From a virus: a stretch of DNA of 64,000 bases. The position numbers and the translations under genes are program-made. Positions 16,882 through 26,443 of this stretch are shown here, one piece after another. The notes under the pieces were generated by a model. That model saw nothing but the letters and a program-made list of their open reading frames with translations, did not search any database and was not told where the DNA came from. The stretch is from the IMG/VR virus record IMGVR_UViG_3300031857_024884, positions 62,001-126,000 of that record; one strand, given 5' to 3'. Position 1 is the stretch's first letter. Each line of letters opens with the position of its first letter.

Positions 16882-17802
16882 TTAAAAAGTTGTTATAAAT
16901 ACAATTCCATTACCTCCTCTACCACCATTACCAGCACCCTCTTCACCACCACCGGCACCTCCCCCACCACACCCAATTTCACCATTACCACCAGAACCAC
17001 CCGTAGCGGCGGGACCTGCACCACCACCTCCAGCACCACCTGTTGCAGCAAAAGGAAACTTTGTTGATGAATACGTTAAAAGTGTTGGTCTTATAGTAAT
17101 CAATCCATTTGTTCCGTCATTAGTAGGTGTTCCTCCTGCCGACCTACCTAAAACCCCATTTGCTAATATACTACCACCGGCACCCCCATTTGATGTACTT
17201 CTTCCGCCACCACCACCACCACCTGTCAATATGAAAGTGTTTAAAGCAGTAACAGTCCCTCCGGCGTTAAATCCTGGGGCACCACCATTTGCCCCTGAAA
17301 TACCATTAAAACTTGACCAAGTACCTAATGATGATAAGAATCCTTCTGATGTTACAAACGCGGTACCTCCAGTTCCGGCAGTACCGCTGCCTACGGTTGA
17401 TGTTCCTCTTGAACCTCCCCCCGCACCAACAATTCCTGATTCAATAATAACATTTGAAGAAGTTGTGTTTGGTTGTATTGAAATGGTCGAAATTCCACCT
17501 GAAGAACCGGCAGCATTTACACCTCCAGCTCCACCCATACCAACATTTATATATAATGTATCGGGTAACAAGAAAGAGGGAACAAATATTTTTGATATTG
17601 ATGAACATCCTCCTCCACCACCTCCAGCAATTGATAGGGAGGTACTATTTGTAGAACCTCCTCCACCACCACCTCCACCTATTGCGGTTATAAAGACAAA
17701 ATTTGTATTTTTTGGTTTTTGCCAAGTCTGCCAAACAGTTGAACCTAAACCGAAAAAAGTTTGATGGTTTGTTATTTGTGATATATTAGAATAATCAATC
17801 AT
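16882..17802 (-). CDS. Glycine-rich fibre-tip/adhesin-like protein (paralogue)
   Basis: A 306-residue paralogue of 15914-16870: MIDYSNISQITNHQTFFGLG, TVWQTWQKPKNTNFVFITAIG, then Gly runs and the terminal GGRGGNGIVFITTF. The N-terminal 40 residues align without gaps with the neighbour, while the Gly-rich segments differ in loop sequences, as expected when only receptor-contacting loops vary. It overlaps 17795-17989 by 8 bp. No signal peptide or enzyme motif. Confidence 0.7.
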   Translation of the reverse strand: MIDYSNISQITNHQTFFGLGSTVWQTWQKPKNTNFVFITAIGGGGGGGGSTNSTSLSIAGGGGGGCSSISKIFVPSFLLPDTLYINVGMGGAGGVNAAGSSGGISTISIQPNTTSSNVIIESGIVGAGGGSRGTSTVGSGTAGTGGTAFVTSEGFLSSLGTWSSFNGISGANGGAPGFNAGGTVTALNTFILTGGGGGGGRSTSNGGAGGSILANGVLGRSAGGTPTNDGTNGLITIRPTLLTYSSTKFPFAATGGAGGGGAGPAATGGSGGNGEIGCGGGGAGGGEEGAGNGGRGGNGIVFITTF

Positions 17803-17989
17803 TATTTAAATCCCAAGTCGGTGTTGGTGAATCACCATCAACTATGTAATAACCGTATGGTGGTACTAATTCTAAAGTATTCCCATCCAAATCAGAAAAC
17901 CTAACAAATCCAATTTCACTATTTAAATCACAGATTTGATAAAATTGTCCTTCATAACCATATTCAAATTGACATAAACTATATTTCAT
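17795..17989 (-). CDS. Small hypothetical protein
   Basis: A 64-residue acidic protein, MKYSLCQFEYGYEGQFYQIC at the start and PPYGYYIVDGDSPTPTWDL near the end. It has two Cys residues 15 apart and many aromatic residues. The 8-bp overlap with the following glycine-rich gene and a 12-bp gap from the gene before suggest it is translated as part of the tail operon. No family recognised. Confidence 0.5.
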   Translation of the reverse strand: MKYSLCQFEYGYEGQFYQICDLNSEIGFVRFSDLDGNTLELVPPYGYYIVDGDSPTPTWDLNND

Positions 17990-18001
17990 AATATTGTATT
18001 T

Positions 18002-18427
18002 TTAATATTTACCCCCAATAACCGTTGCTTGCCATCCCGCAGAATTTGGTGCGGTACCAAGTGTGACATAAATTCTATCACTAGGTGCTAGTCCAAAATT
18101 TAGAGGTAATTCATAATTTGACTGTGCTGCTACCTCAGAATTTGTTATTGTTGGTAATGTTATTTCGTCTATTAACGCATTATTTGCTGCGGTAGTCGTT
18201 GTTGAACCGTTATTTATCCAAACCCTAGCAACAGTGGCACTATTATTAGTCCCTAATGGTCTAAATCTAATTCTTTGCACATAACTACCGTTTGTTGTGT
18301 CGGCAGTAAACGCTAAATAAATGGTTCCTCCCGTTAAATCTTTTGTTGTGTTGGCAACTGTCATCGCTGAAATCGTCCATTGTACGTCAGGTTCTCTTGT
18401 GTAAATTGGTTGTACGTTTGCTGGCAT
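18002..18427 (-). CDS. Beta-rich virion protein of unknown role
   Basis: A 141-residue protein starting MPANVQPIYTREPDVQW, with IYLAFTADTTNGSYVQRIRF and LNFGLAPSDRIYVTLGTAP. The alternating polar/hydrophobic pattern suggests a small jelly-roll or Ig-like virion protein. Phage decoration or fibre-accessory proteins of this size occur next to fibre genes, but I cannot assign a family. It lies 23 bp downstream of the fibre gene 18451-19884. Confidence 0.55.
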   Translation of the reverse strand: MPANVQPIYTREPDVQWTISAMTVANTTKDLTGGTIYLAFTADTTNGSYVQRIRFRPLGTNNSATVARVWINNGSTTTTAANNALIDEITLPTITNSEVAAQSNYELPLNFGLAPSDRIYVTLGTAPNSAGWQATVIGGKY

Positions 18428-18450
18428 AATTTATATTTTTTATTTTTTTA

Positions 18451-19884
18451 TTAAACTGTTATATTTGATGTACTAAATGCGTAAGCCAAACCATAATTAA
18501 ATATGGTTGGTGACGTATTATCGGTATACTCAACAACACCTGTTGTTGAATTTCTTACTAAAATTTGGGTGGATGTTATACCACTTGTCGGGGTTGACGT
18601 TATGGTAACCGTTGACGCACTTGACGTACCGGTAACTAATAAATTTCCATTAAACGTCCCTGTAGTACCTGTGACATCTCTTACGTTTGTATTTCCCGTA
18701 ACAGTTAAATTACCATTAATTGTTCCTGTTCCCGCGGTAAACGATTGTAAAGTTGTGTTACCCGTTACAAATAACCCGTTATTAATCGATGTACTTCCTG
18801 TTATTGTATAAGAACCATTTAAAGTTTTTGAATTAACCCAAACATCATTTCCGTTATAAGCACTTAGAGTTATAATATCCCCAAATGTCTTATTTGTTAT
18901 CCTAACATCGTGTAGCTCATCTAATTCGTATCCGTTTTGGACTTGAACGTATATTGAACCTGTTGTTGCGTTTGAAACAACTACCTTACCAATTCTAACA
19001 TCGTGGTCAGGAGCTTGAGGTTTTATATCTGTTAATGTTCCTCCGGTTAAAAGATATAATGGTGTTCCCGCACTATATGAACTTGTATCTAACGGTTCAG
19101 AAATACTTCCGACTAACAAACCATTTAAAATAACATATCCATTATTATTGTTACTTATTTGTGCCATTGTTAAACCAACTACCGACGCAGACGTAGTATC
19201 AGCAGTAAAACTCGCTAATCTAATTGTTGGTCTTTGACCTTGTTCACCATCTATATAAACCGCTCTTCCTTTTGGGATGTCAGCTCCGGTTTTATTAACA
19301 ACTCTAAGAACTAATTCATGACCAACTTCTAATTGAACTTCAGGATTTTCGGTATCAATCTCCAAACTTTTAATATCATTATTCCAATGAACTCTACCCT
19401 CAACATGAGTCGTACTGGCGGTTTTATTAAAATCTATATACTGAACATTAGATATAGTATTTGCCGTAATACCCGAAGTAAATACCACTCCTCCCGTTAC
19501 AGTACCTCCTGATAATGGTAAGTAATCACCTGTTATACTTGAAAGGGTCCTATATTCAACATTACCAGTTGTGGAATTTCTTGTTAAAATTTGTGAGTTT
19601 GTATTATTATTTACAGGTGTTGAAAATATATTAAATGAATTTCCCGTGACTCCCGAAGTGAATATAGTATTACCTGAAACGGTGCCTCCTGAAATTATTG
19701 ATAGTCTATCCCAACCAATTTGTCTAACTTCAGTAGCACCAGTTGTTCCACTTGTATATATTGTGTAAAGTTTTGCATCGGCAGTGTTAACCGCTAATTC
19801 ACCAATTGTAAGACCTGTTAAATCAGGTATCTTATCAATAACATTTGACCTTCTTAAAAGAAAGGTTGTTTTTCTATTCGCCAT
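18451..19884 (-). CDS. Tail-fibre protein, paralogue of the long fibre
   Basis: A 477-residue protein. After an N-terminal block (MANRKTTFLLRRSNVIDKIP, LTIGELAVNTADAKLYT) typical of phage fibre attachment regions, residues about 150-360 match the central globular segment of 4989-7556: HVEGRVHWNNDIKSLEIDTE, VGHELVLRVVNKTG, QAPDHDVRIGKVVVSN. The C-terminus has NGNLTVTGNT repeats and a short end domain. Part of the shared DNA is identical (18956-19002 versus 6112-6158). It is preceded by its own box and by a terminator that isolates it from 19999-21633. Confidence 0.72.
   Translation of the reverse strand: MANRKTTFLLRRSNVIDKIPDLTGLTIGELAVNTADAKLYTIYTSGTTGATEVRQIGWDRLSIISGGTVSGNTIFTSGVTGNSFNIFSTPVNNNTNSQILTRNSTTGNVEYRTLSSITGDYLPLSGGTVTGGVVFTSGITANTISNVQYIDFNKTASTTHVEGRVHWNNDIKSLEIDTENPEVQLEVGHELVLRVVNKTGADIPKGRAVYIDGEQGQRPTIRLASFTADTTSASVVGLTMAQISNNNNGYVILNGLLVGSISEPLDTSSYSAGTPLYLLTGGTLTDIKPQAPDHDVRIGKVVVSNATTGSIYVQVQNGYELDELHDVRITNKTFGDIITLSAYNGNDVWVNSKTLNGSYTITGSTSINNGLFVTGNTTLQSFTAGTGTINGNLTVTGNTNVRDVTGTTGTFNGNLLVTGTSSASTVTITSTPTSGITSTQILVRNSTTGVVEYTDNTSPTIFNYGLAYAFSTSNITV
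18956..19002. repeat. 47-bp identity between two fibre genes (copy 2)
   Basis: Identical to 6112-6158. See that entry. Confidence 0.8.
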
Positions 19885-19932
19885 TAAAAATCTCTATATA
19901 GAGTCACGTTATTAGGTTATATAACCTCACTT

Positions 19933-19941
19933 AATAAATAT
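19933..19941 (-). promoter_or_regulatory. Promoter-like box upstream of 18451-19884
   Basis: On the minus strand it reads ATATTTATT, 48 bp before the ATG. It lies just downstream of the terminator at 19951-19980, the expected order for a new transcription unit. Confidence 0.45.
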
Positions 19942-19950
19942 GTATAAAAT

Positions 19951-19980
19951 AAAAAAGGGAAGTAAATTCTTCCCTTTTTT
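19951..19980 (-). terminator. Strong hairpin terminator after 19999-21633
   Basis: A 12-bp perfect stem AAAAAAGGGAAG / CTTCCCTTTTTT has a 6-base loop. T-runs lie on both strands so it could act in both directions; the gene context is minus strand. Confidence 0.88.
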
Positions 19981-19998
19981 AAATATAAAGTTATTGCA

Positions 19999-21633
19999 TC
20001 AATATTGACCCCCATCGAGTACGTCAAATTCTGCCAATACCCTAACACCATTAATTGATGATGGCGGAGTTATTTCATCGGTGACATCAGTACTTCTAAT
20101 AACGATATCATTTAATTGAGTTATCCAACCTCTATTAGAATACCCTGTTGGGGAGGTATATTCTGAAACATTTGGAACATTGTTTGATGTTAATCCTGTT
20201 AAATTTTGTAATCTAATAATATCAAAATTAACATCTCCACTAGAAACTCCATTACCATCTTGAATTGTAAAACCGGCATTAACTGAAGTTACAGTTGTAG
20301 AACCTGTTGGGTTATAGTTCAAATAAATGTTAGGGTCTTCAACATATAAGTTAGTAGTAAATGCGGATATACTAGGTCCGAAAACCGTTAATGAACCTTG
20401 GACTGTAACATCTCCACTCGCATCAATGTTTTGAACCGATAAAGTATCTGTTCCATCATTATATCCAAAATTACTTTCAGTTGTTAATAAACCACCTGTT
20501 GTTGTATAAACAACTCTATTAGTACCTAAACCTGTTACCGTTAAATTACCATTAACAGTTAAACCTGTAACGGTATTAATAACATCAGAATAAGTGTTAC
20601 CACTATTATCTTTAATTGTAAATGTGTTATTAGAGTAAGTAAAACCTGTTACAAATACATCACTATAAGGTAAATAATAAGGACCTCCAGCCTCAGGATT
20701 ATTATAAGATAATTGAGTTTGACCTGTAATATTACTTGTTGAAGGGTATGTTGATATTGTACCTCCTGTTACGTATGTATCAGTTCCGTCAATACCTGTT
20801 ACTGTAAAAGCGGGTTTACCACTATCGTTATAGTTAAAGGTAATTGTTCCTAAACTATAAGTACCACCAGTTACAAATGTGTTCTCACCTGAGAAAGAGT
20901 GAGGACTTCCTATTGGAGTACCGTGATATTGTAATAACCAACTTGTATAATCCGTATCATTTGTTGCGGGTGTGTAAGTTGCGCCGGTTACATAAACATC
21001 AGTGGTTTGTACGTATCCCGTTAAATAATTTAAATTTATAATTTCTAGAGGATTTGTCCCCGAAACAGTTTCGTCATATAAAGTTGTACCACTTAAATTA
21101 GTATTTCCTGTTACAGTTAAATTACCATTAATTGTTGTACTACCACCAGTAATTGAAGATAATACAGTATTTCCTGTTACAGTCAAATTACCGTTAATAG
21201 TTAACCCTGACACTGAGTCAAATGAAGCGGTTTTTGTAGGACCTCCTTCACTTTGAGTTATTGTGAACGAATTTGTATTTGGGTCGTAAGTAAAACCCGT
21301 AACATGTCTATCAACACCCTGAATAGAAGATATTGGAGCTAAAACAAATCCTGTTGATGTGCCTGAAAGGAATTGACCTGATAAATTGGTTACTCCGCTA
21401 TAAGATGTTATTTTATCTCTAATTTTTAATTGATATAGGTTTGAACCCACCTCAAAAAAGCCTGATGTTGGATTATCCGATGATACAAATCCTCCTCCGC
21501 TCGCGCCTGAGTAATATAGTATACCGTCAAATAAGTTTACTACCGCTTCACCTTTTAATGCGGTTGCCCCCGATAGAGGTTGATTTGATGTTAACGAGTT
21601 TTTGGTTATTAACCGTGTTTGTCTTGTTGCCAT
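19999..21633 (-). CDS. Tail-fibre-like repetitive protein
   Basis: A 544-residue protein. The N-terminal block (MATRQTRLITKNSLTSNQPL, LKGEAVVNLFDGILYYSG) resembles fibre attachment regions of the neighbours. It then has NGNLTVTGNT repeats (about 145-190), YVTGGTY units, and a C-terminal segment with FTTNLYVEDPNIYLNYNPTG followed by an end domain containing YSNRGWITQLNDIVIRS. The mixture of repeat types is the same as in 4989-7556, so the three fibres are probably mosaics of shared modules. The inferred role is a structural fibre. Confidence 0.68.
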   Translation of the reverse strand: MATRQTRLITKNSLTSNQPLSGATALKGEAVVNLFDGILYYSGASGGGFVSSDNPTSGFFEVGSNLYQLKIRDKITSYSGVTNLSGQFLSGTSTGFVLAPISSIQGVDRHVTGFTYDPNTNSFTITQSEGGPTKTASFDSVSGLTINGNLTVTGNTVLSSITGGSTTINGNLTVTGNTNLSGTTLYDETVSGTNPLEIINLNYLTGYVQTTDVYVTGATYTPATNDTDYTSWLLQYHGTPIGSPHSFSGENTFVTGGTYSLGTITFNYNDSGKPAFTVTGIDGTDTYVTGGTISTYPSTSNITGQTQLSYNNPEAGGPYYLPYSDVFVTGFTYSNNTFTIKDNSGNTYSDVINTVTGLTVNGNLTVTGLGTNRVVYTTTGGLLTTESNFGYNDGTDTLSVQNIDASGDVTVQGSLTVFGPSISAFTTNLYVEDPNIYLNYNPTGSTTVTSVNAGFTIQDGNGVSSGDVNFDIIRLQNLTGLTSNNVPNVSEYTSPTGYSNRGWITQLNDIVIRSTDVTDEITPPSSINGVRVLAEFDVLDGGQY

Positions 21634-21645
21634 TATTTTTTACTT

Positions 21646-21654
21646 TATAAATAT
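21646..21654 (-). promoter_or_regulatory. Promoter-like box upstream of 19999-21633
   Basis: On the minus strand it reads ATATTTATA and continues AAGTAAA. The 16-base string ATATTTATAAAGTAAA is identical to the one upstream of 52283-53743 on the other strand. It is 12 bp from the ATG. Confidence 0.6.
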
Positions 21655-21669
21655 ATCGTTTATTTTTTT

Positions 21670-22527
21670 TTAAAAATTTCCACCGTTTAAAATATCATAT
21701 TGTATTATTGAGCTATCGGCGGTTATTGTTCTTGTATTACCCGAAGAATCTAAACCTAAATCAATCTCGGGAGTTATAACTTTAACTGTCGATGACCAAT
21801 AAGTACTTGTTCCACTAACGGTATTTATGTTTCTAAATCTTTTAATACCCGTTCCCAAATTTATAGTGTTATCTGAGTTTGGAGTAATATCTGAAGATAA
21901 TGTTATACCTGATAAATCACAACCTATTAATTCTTTAGTAATTATTTGATTGTAACAAGTTGCGGTGATAGTTGCAGATGGATTAAATTTTTTCCAATTT
22001 GCGGTTGTAAATGTTTCTCCACTAATACCCTCAATTGTATTTGCCGTCCAAGCGGAAATAAAATTAATACCTACTTGAGTATTACTTTTTATTGTTGTTC
22101 CAAAATCAGAAAATACTGCCGTTGGACCACCAGGACCTACCGCTCCTGTTGCGGTTGCTGCCGTCCATAAATTATAATAATTTGGTATTTGAAATTGATA
22201 TACTTGGTCTTGATTAATAACATACGCCAACATACCAATTCTTCTTCTACCTGAAGATATATTGTCTGAATTTAAAGTTAATACATTAAATGAAAATAGA
22301 GAACCATTACTAACATTTAATTGTATTGGTATCGTATTTCCAGTGTACTCTACAAGACCCACCGTAGATGGAGGTATTGTAAAATAAAGGTCATCAATAT
22401 CATAAACCTCCATAAAACCACCAGTTGATAGCACACTAAAATTAGTACCAAAAACGTTATCTCTTTTGACACTAATATTCCCTAAAGAATATAACGGAGT
22501 TATTGGGTTCTTATAGTTAAAACTCAT
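21670..22527 (-). CDS. Virion protein of the tail region, unknown family
   Basis: A 285-residue protein: MSFNYKNPITPLYSLGNISV at the start, a beta-rich middle with GLVEYTGNTIPIQLNVSN, and a C-terminal TPNSDNTINLGTGIKRFRNI segment. That last segment is the fibre motif 'NxxNLGxxxxRFxNI' seen before distal fibre domains. Asn/Thr-rich composition supports a fibre or fibre-accessory role. It lies 2 bp from 22530-23549. Confidence 0.58.
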   Translation of the reverse strand: MSFNYKNPITPLYSLGNISVKRDNVFGTNFSVLSTGGFMEVYDIDDLYFTIPPSTVGLVEYTGNTIPIQLNVSNGSLFSFNVLTLNSDNISSGRRRIGMLAYVINQDQVYQFQIPNYYNLWTAATATGAVGPGGPTAVFSDFGTTIKSNTQVGINFISAWTANTIEGISGETFTTANWKKFNPSATITATCYNQIITKELIGCDLSGITLSSDITPNSDNTINLGTGIKRFRNINTVSGTSTYWSSTVKVITPEIDLGLDSSGNTRTITADSSIIQYDILNGGNF

Positions 22528-22529
22528 AC

Positions 22530-23549
22530 TTATGGTGATGTTGCATTACCTCTGAAATAAATATTTTGAGAGTCGGTTATTTGGAATATTGTATTTGGGA
22601 AAGTTGTATAAACTTTATAAGTTGTATTAGGGATTGTTGACCCTGTATATGTAAATGTATATGAGTTTATCGTTCCTTCAGTAGCAACTGTTGTAAACAA
22701 ATTAGGGTTATCTGCGGTATTAACATCAATTAATACTTGAGTTTCGTTATTAGTTAAAGATGTAGGTATAATCCAAGTATACCAAGCTTTACTTCCAATA
22801 CTATTCTCTACCACATGAGTTGTTAAGAAATTATATTTAACTTTGGCATTTCCAAATGAATCAACCCCACCACTTATTTGAGGTACGGTTTGTTTAATAA
22901 TTGATGGAAATTCTCCGTTAGTCCATCCTGTAAAATCAACATATCTGTTTAAGTCGGAATTAAATATTGTTTGGTTTTGAGTTGGTTGAGATGTATTTGT
23001 AAATCCATAGAAATTAGACCCTGAATCAAACATCCATTGACCAATACTTGTTGAACCACTAATTGGTTCAATAAATAAGTATGCAAAATAAACAGGAGTT
23101 GGGGTAGGAGTTGGAGTTGAGGTATTTGTTGGGGTTGGTGTGTAACAAGGAGTTTTTGTAACTGATGGGGTTGGAGTATTGGTTGGGGTTGGAGTTTTAG
23201 TTGGTGTCGGCGTTCTTGTTGGTGAAGGTATATTACAAGGGTTGTATGTAGGCGTTGGACTTGGGGTAGCAGTTGGTGTTGGTGTAGGTGTTTTTGTGGG
23301 AGTATTTGTTGGTGTAGGAGTTGGTGTTGGTTTTGGTACATTTAAAATAGTAGGACAATCAGATTCTAAAACTAGAATTGTATATGTACCATAAACAGTT
23401 CTTGGTGGTTCTAACAAATAAGGTTGGAAAATAAAAGGTAAAACTTGATTACCTAAATTTATTGCAATTAATTCGTCCGCAGGTTTAAAAATGATGTTTG
23501 CAATTTCACCTTCATAATTAATACTTTTTATTGTAATACTTTGACTCAT
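22530..23549 (-). CDS. Virion protein with shared N-terminal domain and long Pro/Thr linker
   Basis: A 339-residue protein. Residues 1-70 ([32 protein letters not shown]) are homologous to the N-terminus of 7933-10011. Residues about 73-150 are a PTPTPTPT-rich linker with Ser, Asn and Cys interruptions. Residues 155-339 form a beta-rich domain ([49 protein letters not shown]). The layout is anchor, flexible arm, then distal domain. The DNA of the linker is highly repetitive. The inferred role is a spacer between tail attachment point and a receptor-binding or enzymatic end. Confidence 0.58.
   Translation of the reverse strand: MSQSITIKSINYEGEIANIIFKPADELIAINLGNQVLPFIFQPYLLEPPRTVYGTYTILVLESDCPTILNVPKPTPTPTPTNTPTKTPTPTPTATPSPTPTYNPCNIPSPTRTPTPTKTPTPTNTPTPSVTKTPCYTPTPTNTSTPTPTPTPVYFAYLFIEPISGSTSIGQWMFDSGSNFYGFTNTSQPTQNQTIFNSDLNRYVDFTGWTNGEFPSIIKQTVPQISGGVDSFGNAKVKYNFLTTHVVENSIGSKAWYTWIIPTSLTNNETQVLIDVNTADNPNLFTTVATEGTINSYTFTYTGSTIPNTTYKVYTTFPNTIFQITDSQNIYFRGNATSP
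23095..23345. repeat. Degenerate short tandem repeat encoding PTPT linker
   Basis: Tandem variants of a 6-base unit (GGTGTT, GGAGTT, GGTGTA on the plus strand) encode Pro-Thr on the minus strand. The unit is imperfect and in frame throughout. Length variation by slippage would change only linker length. Confidence 0.75.
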
Positions 23550-23551
23550 AC

Positions 23552-26392
23552 TTAAAACTTATTTTCTACCGCTAAACAAATCTCACCGTTTTCATTAATT
23601 AATCTTTGCATGTTAGCAAAACTTATAAACGCACTACCTTTAACTCCCCATGAACGACCCCAACTATTCTTAATTCTAAATAGTTGTTTTTTTGTATCGA
23701 TACCATTAATTACGTAAGCATGACCACCCATAATTCTACCTGATATTTTTATTAAACCATTTTTATCAGGATAAAACATTCCATTATACCAATTTGTCCC
23801 AACAACAACAGGTCCTTGAGTTAATACGGTTTTAATTAATGTATCTAAATTATATGCCCATAAATAAGAACTAATCTTATTTTGACTTTTTAAATATTTT
23901 GCTCCAGCTCTAACCGAAGTTCCATCATAATTTTCTCCCATCCACTCATCAATTTTTTGAGCTTCTCTATATATTAAAGTTGGATTTGTGTTTGGTTTAG
24001 GTCCTGAGTGTTTTATAGGACCGTCATCAATAAAATGAGCCCAAGAATACCCAACGCATTGAGGAGTATTACCTTGGTTCCCCCACCACCCATTATCATC
24101 CCAATACATTTGAGTTACCGTGGTTTTTGGTAAAGTTAATTTATTCTCTATTAAATACTTTTTATCTCTTTCATCAATTTTTAATTCTCTACCTAAACCA
24201 TATGGAGTTGTTGGAATTATTGTTGTTGTAGTGGTTGTAACGTCTTCTATTTCATATGTAAAATCATCTACGCATTTTATTGTTGAGCAATCTGGACAAT
24301 CAGGGTTAAACATTCTAAATGTATTTTTTAGAATATTAAAATTATGTTTAACCTCTGGTGATGACATAGGGGTTACATACATTCTGAATTGGGATATTGC
24401 TCCCTCAAAAGTACCTGCAAAATTTTGTTCAATTAAAATATTGGTGTTTAAACCACTAAGAGTTGTTGCCGATAAAACATTATTTGGAAATAACTCAGGG
24501 TCTTGTATGTATGGTCCGTTTGGTAATGTCGTAGATGAGAAAATTAAATTTTCTCTTAACCCTTGAGTCCCTCCACCCCAAGATACGTTAAACGGAACTC
24601 CGACTTGTTTTTCTTTATCCGTATTTAATGCTCTTGGAATTATTTCCTCAAAATTCTCAACCGTATAATGTAATTTTCCATTAACATAAAATTTTAATCT
24701 TCCATTTCTATATTTTTTCTCTTCTAACCATTTTTTATTTAAATTTGTTAGTGTTATCTGTAACGATTCTTCTTGTCCATTTGTATATGGTGGAGCGATT
24801 AACGACACCGAATTATTCGCTAATGAGTTTAAAAAAGCGGTTTTTGTAATATCCCCCAATCCACCTTTATAATTTAAATCACATTTATCCCAAAAAGAAT
24901 ACCTTTCCCAAACAACATTAATTTGAAACCAATGTTCTTCATTTAACCAATTTGGGTTTTCTTTTTCACATCTAGGATAGATTGGTGGAGTACAGTATTC
25001 TGTTATTGTATAACCCGTGCTCCATGTTTTCCCAGTTGTTTCGCAACTTCCTGTAGTAACACATTCACCTGTAAATCTTAAAAATCTAACACCTATTTGT
25101 GGATTTTTAATGTCTCCACAAAGTTTAAGTGAAAACGCATTTGACATACTATCATATAATGGGTCTTTTTCACAAGTATCTTCTATAGAGGTAAATCCTG
25201 TTACCGCACAATCAGAACAATTAGTACATCCCGAACAGTCCGTACAAGTAGGTGTACATTGGGGAGTCACAACACAATTATTTGGTGTTGGTGTTGGGGT
25301 AGGAGTTGGTGTTGGAGTTGGATAAATAATTGATTCACAATTATGGTATTGACATTCCCACCCACAAGTTTCGCACGCAATTTCGTTACATCCACAACCA
25401 CAACTAGTACTAATATCTTTATTACCGTTACATCTATCACAACCATAATTAACATGAGGGTCGTGAACATTATCTTTAGACCTTGGTGGATAAACGTATA
25501 TACATCTACTATTTGTAATTATTTTATTACAACAAGCACATGTTGTTAAGCCGGTTAATTCTGAAGTTACTCTCGTATAACCTGTAAAACAATTTGGAGT
25601 TTTATCCGCGTGATGATAAAATTTGTTTTCTGCTCTGGTTCCAAAATAAAAGAATGTGTTTTTATTATTTGGGTAAATATTATTTAATGTTGTTTCATTT
25701 GGTTCGGGATAAAATTCATTAATAAATCTTGGCTTAAGTATCATTTCAACTGACCAACCTTTATTCATCCTTTCTGGAAAAATATCATAATCGTAACCAA
25801 ATAATTTATAAAACCCTTGATAAAATCCTCCGTAAAGCTCCTCATATCTACCCTCAAATGGAGAGTTTTTACTTACAACTTCATATAGTATTGTTTTATT
25901 GAATCCTGAAAACATAATATTGGGTGAACTTGTGTAACCTGTCACCTGAAACATTTTAAATCTTCTATCAAAATGTAATCTGTCGAATTTTAAACTATCA
26001 GAAAAAAGTCCATTTGTAAATGTAATTGTCTGAGCGGTTAAACCTGTAACTAAACCATTGTCAGTTCCCGTTAAACCAATATCACAGGATGTTGAAGAAG
26101 TAAAACAAGTTAAATCTTTTTCATCGGGATTATAGTAGTTTTGTGAAACAAATATATTATTTGGATTATAGTTTTTATATATTAAAGTTAAATTTTGTGT
26201 TGTTACACTATTATTAGTATCAAAATAAAAAGGTAATTTGTTCCCGTATGTTTGAGCAATCAAATATGGCGAAAAAACAACCTCCTGATTAAACTCCAAT
26301 TCATCCGAAGTTAAAGACATGTCTTGAGTGTCTAATGACAACTTAGGAAACAAATTGTTATAAACATATTGATTAATATTTTGACTTGACAT
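23552..26392 (-). CDS. Large virion protein with C-terminal papain-like cysteine protease
   Basis: A 946-residue protein. The N-terminal two thirds are structural, with Cys-rich pieces ([26 protein letters not shown]), a [11 protein letters not shown] linker near residue 360, and a LamG-like end ([14 protein letters not shown]). After a Thr run, residues about 740-946 form a peptidase C1 (papain-type) domain: [10 protein letters not shown] (Q778, C779), GGHAYVING (H891) and [10 protein letters not shown] (N909). All catalytic residues of a cysteine protease are in the expected order. The gene is first in the minus-strand tail block. The protease is likely carried on the virion and may cut host surface proteins during entry or a phage protein during assembly; the target is unknown. 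Confidence 0.78.
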   Translation of the reverse strand: MSSQNINQYVYNNLFPKLSLDTQDMSLTSDELEFNQEVVFSPYLIAQTYGNKLPFYFDTNNSVTTQNLTLIYKNYNPNNIFVSQNYYNPDEKDLTCFTSSTSCDIGLTGTDNGLVTGLTAQTITFTNGLFSDSLKFDRLHFDRRFKMFQVTGYTSSPNIMFSGFNKTILYEVVSKNSPFEGRYEELYGGFYQGFYKLFGYDYDIFPERMNKGWSVEMILKPRFINEFYPEPNETTLNNIYPNNKNTFFYFGTRAENKFYHHADKTPNCFTGYTRVTSELTGLTTCACCNKIITNSRCIYVYPPRSKDNVHDPHVNYGCDRCNGNKDISTSCGCGCNEIACETCGWECQYHNCESIIYPTPTPTPTPTPTPNNCVVTPQCTPTCTDCSGCTNCSDCAVTGFTSIEDTCEKDPLYDSMSNAFSLKLCGDIKNPQIGVRFLRFTGECVTTGSCETTGKTWSTGYTITEYCTPPIYPRCEKENPNWLNEEHWFQINVVWERYSFWDKCDLNYKGGLGDITKTAFLNSLANNSVSLIAPPYTNGQEESLQITLTNLNKKWLEEKKYRNGRLKFYVNGKLHYTVENFEEIIPRALNTDKEKQVGVPFNVSWGGGTQGLRENLIFSSTTLPNGPYIQDPELFPNNVLSATTLSGLNTNILIEQNFAGTFEGAISQFRMYVTPMSSPEVKHNFNILKNTFRMFNPDCPDCSTIKCVDDFTYEIEDVTTTTTTIIPTTPYGLGRELKIDERDKKYLIENKLTLPKTTVTQMYWDDNGWWGNQGNTPQCVGYSWAHFIDDGPIKHSGPKPNTNPTLIYREAQKIDEWMGENYDGTSVRAGAKYLKSQNKISSYLWAYNLDTLIKTVLTQGPVVVGTNWYNGMFYPDKNGLIKISGRIMGGHAYVINGIDTKKQLFRIKNSWGRSWGVKGSAFISFANMQRLINENGEICLAVENKF

Positions 26393-26401
26393 CTTTTTTA
26401 T

Positions 26402-26430
26402 GATAAATACATTAAAGCGAAGTATTTATT
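26402..26430. promoter_or_regulatory. Divergent pair of promoter-like boxes
   Basis: Between the divergent genes 23552-26392 and 26444-27289 lie GTATTTATC read on the minus strand (26402-26410) and GTATTTATT read on the plus strand (26422-26430). They form an inverted repeat with ATAAATAC and GTATTTAT arms and an 11-bp spacer. Each arm faces the gene it would serve. Confidence 0.55.
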
Positions 26431-26443
26431 TATAAAAAATAAT

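Noticed and set aside
17231-17764. A 177-codon open frame on the plus strand
   Set aside because: It is the antisense of the glycine-rich gene 16882-17802. Its Pro-rich sequence is what reversed Gly codons give, and it has no recognisable domain.
22949-23341. A 130-codon Gln/His/Leu-rich frame on the minus strand
   Set aside because: It is an out-of-frame reading of the Pro/Thr linker repeat in 22530-23549; the composition comes from the repeat, not from selection.
23095-23345. Possible CRISPR array from regularly spaced repeats
   Set aside because: The repeats are 6-base degenerate units without constant-length spacers, and are in frame as Pro-Thr codons. No cas genes are nearby.
24120-24566. 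A 148-codon open frame on the plus strand
   Set aside because: It is antisense to the large virion/protease gene, with no motif and no upstream signal.
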